Shown here one piece after another: positions 26,250-27,872 of a DNA stretch of 27,872 nucleotides. The position numbers were made by a program, and so were the translations under genes. The notes beneath the pieces were generated by a model. That model saw nothing but the letters and a program-made list of their open reading frames with translations. It was not told where the DNA came from and did not search any database. The DNA is from a virus, in the IMG/VR virus record IMGVR_UViG_3300047453_000512, positions 1-27,872 of that record. One strand, 5' to 3'. The stretch's first letter is position 1; the number at the start of each line of letters is the position of its first letter.

Positions 26250-27872
26250 TTGCGCAGGCTTCGCAGTATTCTTCATACTCGTCATCTGTGCCAGTAAATT
26301 CACCACGTGCCAAAGGTTGATCTACTTGTGTTTCTTCCTGTAATTCACTTGGATCAGTTTTATAATCATAAGTGTTTTGATAATAACTAGTTTTCCATCC
26401 TAGTTTATATGTTTGTAATAGGTCTTGTATCATTACACTCATTGGAACTTCATTGTCAGGATATTGTGTAGGATTGTAACTCCAGTTGCCACTAATTGCT
26501 TGATCAAAGAACTTTTGCATAACTGCAACAACATTTATATATCCTTGATTACCATTCATTTCCCATAACAATGTGTAATAGTTCTTTAGAGTTTGGTACT
26601 GTGGAACAATCTGCTTAAGAGGCCCTTTTTTACTCTTCTTAACGGACAGGTAACCTCTAGGTGGCTCGATTCCATTTGTTGCGTTCGACACAACGGAACT
26701 GCTCTCTGAAGGCATTTGTGCGGACAATGTGCTGTGCCTAAGACCGAATTCCAATATGTCTTTCCTAAGAGATGCCCAATCATAATTTAACTTATTCTCT
26801 ACAATGTTATCGACATCTTTCTTATATGTGTCAATAGGAAGAATGCCGTCTGAGTATTTAGTGCGGTCAAAGTAGTCACAAGCACCACGTTCCTGCGCTA
26901 AGTTGTTGCTGGCTTTTAACAAATAGTATTGAAATGCTTCTGTCAAATCGTGTACAAGTTTCCACGCTCTGTCTTCTTCGTAACTCACGTGATTTTTAGC
27001 AAGGTAATGTGCAAGTCCAATATAGCCTACACCAAGTGAACGTCTTGCCTTTGTGCTAATCTCTGCAGCCTTGATTGGATAACGTTGGTAATCAATTATT
27101 TCTTCTAAAGCTCTTACTGCTAAATCACATAATTCTTCTAAATCATCTAATGTTTTTATTGTGCCAATATTAATAGCACTTAAAATACACAAAGCTATTT
27201 CGCCTTCACTATCATCTATATGAGTAAGTGGTTTTGTTGGAAGTGTAATTTCTTGACATAGATTACTCATATAAACAGTGTCTTTAAATGAACTGTGCGT
27301 GTTACAATGATCAACATTCATAATATAAATGCGTCCAGTTTCTGCACGTTCTTTGATCAATGCTGAAAATAGTTCCATTGCATCAACTTTCTGTTTTTTG
27401 ATGCTAGTTTTTCGCTCGTACATTTCGTACATTTCTTTAAACACGTCAGGATCCCCAAAATATGCTTCGTATAATCCTGGTACGTCGTGGGGGCTAAACA
27501 ATGTAATGTCGCCGCCCCCGAGCAACCTTTCGTACATTGTTTTGTTAAGTTGAATAGAATAATCCAACTTACGAACTCTATTATCTTCTGTGCCTTTGTT
27601 GTTCTTGAGTACAAGTATGTCCTCAATCTCTTGATGCCAAAACGGGAAGTGCGTTGTAGCACTACCGCCACGTACACCATTCTGTGTGCAACAACGCACT
27701 GTTGATTCAAACTTCTTTAGGAATGGGATGATTCCTGTGTGCGCAACTTCGCCTCCTCGAATTTTTGAATTAACTCCTCTGATGCGCCCTGCGTTAATGC
27801 CGATGCCAGCTCTCTGCGCTGTGTAACGTCCAATAGACATATCACTGGCAAAAATGGAATCAAGCGTGTCAT
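26245..27872 (-). CDS. nrdA: class Ia ribonucleotide reductase alpha subunit (partial, N-terminus outside window)
   Basis: The frame is open to the window edge, so the start and the ATP-cone and N-terminal part are missing. The visible ~540 residues align well with E. coli NrdA: AGIGINAGRIR, GGVRGG-type CTQNGVRGGSATTHF, NVDHCNTHSSF, then the active site NLCQEITLPTKP (thiyl Cys and Glu) and IALCILSA (second Cys), the ATNGIEPPRGY loop, the radical-path tyrosines in TSYYQNTYD and a C-terminal CEACAI Cys pair. It converts NDPs to dNDPs. No intein or intron is seen. The stop lies on the late-promoter box upstream of nrdB. Confidence 0.95.
   Translation of the reverse strand, partial: DTLDSIFASDMSIGRYTAQRAGIGINAGRIRGVNSKIRGGEVAHTGIIPFLKKFESTVRCCTQNGVRGGSATTHFPFWHQEIEDILVLKNNKGTEDNRVRKLDYSIQLNKTMYERLLGGGDITLFSPHDVPGLYEAYFGDPDVFKEMYEMYERKTSIKKQKVDAMELFSALIKERAETGRIYIMNVDHCNTHSSFKDTVYMSNLCQEITLPTKPLTHIDDSEGEIALCILSAINIGTIKTLDDLEELCDLAVRALEEIIDYQRYPIKAAEISTKARRSLGVGYIGLAHYLAKNHVSYEEDRAWKLVHDLTEAFQYYLLKASNNLAQERGACDYFDRTKYSDGILPIDTYKKDVDNIVENKLNYDWASLRKDILEFGLRHSTLSAQMPSESSSVVSNATNGIEPPRGYLSVKKSKKGPLKQIVPQYQTLKNYYTLLWEMNGNQGYINVVAVMQKFFDQAISGNWSYNPTQYPDNEVPMSVMIQDLLQTYKLGWKTSYYQNTYDYKTDPSELQEETQVDQPLARGEFTGTDDEYEEYCEACAI

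Noticed and set aside
1-27872. tRNA genes, CRISPR arrays, insertion sequences, integrase or a glutamine-type riboswitch
   Set aside because: Looked for by eye in all gaps; nothing with cloverleaf ends, regular spacers, terminal inverted repeats or riboswitch core was found.

Overview
The window looks like part of a large, AT-rich, lytic T4-like marine myovirus. Nearly every gene is on the minus strand, packed with ATGA, TAATG and TTGA stop/start overlaps. Exact copies of the T4-type late promoter box TATAAATA occur at five places, all at or beside intergenic gaps. Class Ia ribonucleotide reductase, glutaredoxin, a PAAR spike tip, bS21, Hsp20 and a B12-type radical SAM protein fit this group. 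The host is probably an AT-rich marine alphaproteobacterium (SAR11/Pelagibacterales-like) rather than a cyanobacterium: the phage carries a circularly permuted, alphaproteobacterial-type tmRNA gene, a pseudoazurin-type cupredoxin, and a short heme oxygenase next to a PcyX-like bilin reductase. No integrase, terminase, CRISPR array or tRNA gene was seen.

Layout from low to high coordinates (transcription mostly runs from high to low). (1) 1-4767: a curli-like (type VIII secretion) block with two curlin-repeat proteins, a FecR-domain protein, a CsgG lipoprotein pore and CsgF, plus a PD-(D/E)XK nuclease-like protein. A lone plus-strand Fis-type regulator sits in the middle, and the two halves are separated by a perfect inverted repeat that forms divergent TATAAATA boxes. 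(2) 4789-8613: bilin synthesis (pcyX, ho1), then clpS, hsp20, guaC, bS21 and an unknown. (3) 8600-12444: a 731-residue membrane coiled-coil protein with a peptidoglycan-binding-like motif, a secreted SleB-like cell-wall hydrolase, two unknowns and an intracellular SNase-type nuclease. (4) 12479-16198: SDR, radical SAM, a beta-barrel outer-membrane protein and a cupredoxin. (5) 16220-18319: a tightly overlapping run of small, mostly membrane proteins, including two short genes of 42 and 57 residues. (6) 18402-20871: TauD-like oxygenase, phosphoribosyltransferase, class I aldolase and HAD phosphatase. (7) 20942-21905: a YhhQ-like queuosine-precursor transporter and the tmRNA gene. (8) 21906-27872: small unknowns, an acyl desaturase, a second HAD phosphatase, PAAR, glutaredoxin, nrdB and the 3' part of nrdA.

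The genes suggest a phage that remodels its host broadly: nucleotide supply (nrdAB, grx, guaC, PRTase), proteostasis and ribosome control (tmRNA, ClpS, Hsp20, bS21), pigment or redox chemistry (ho1, pcyX, cupredoxin), lipid and envelope changes (desaturase, outer-membrane protein, curli pore, hydrolase). Near-consensus sigma70-type promoters with 17-bp spacers precede the tmRNA, nrdB, radical SAM, an HAD phosphatase, the small membrane cassette and the gene at 11303. In three cases a TATAAATA late box lies in tandem with, or merged into, the sigma70 promoter.

All assignments come from reading sequence and remembered family motifs; no database search was run.
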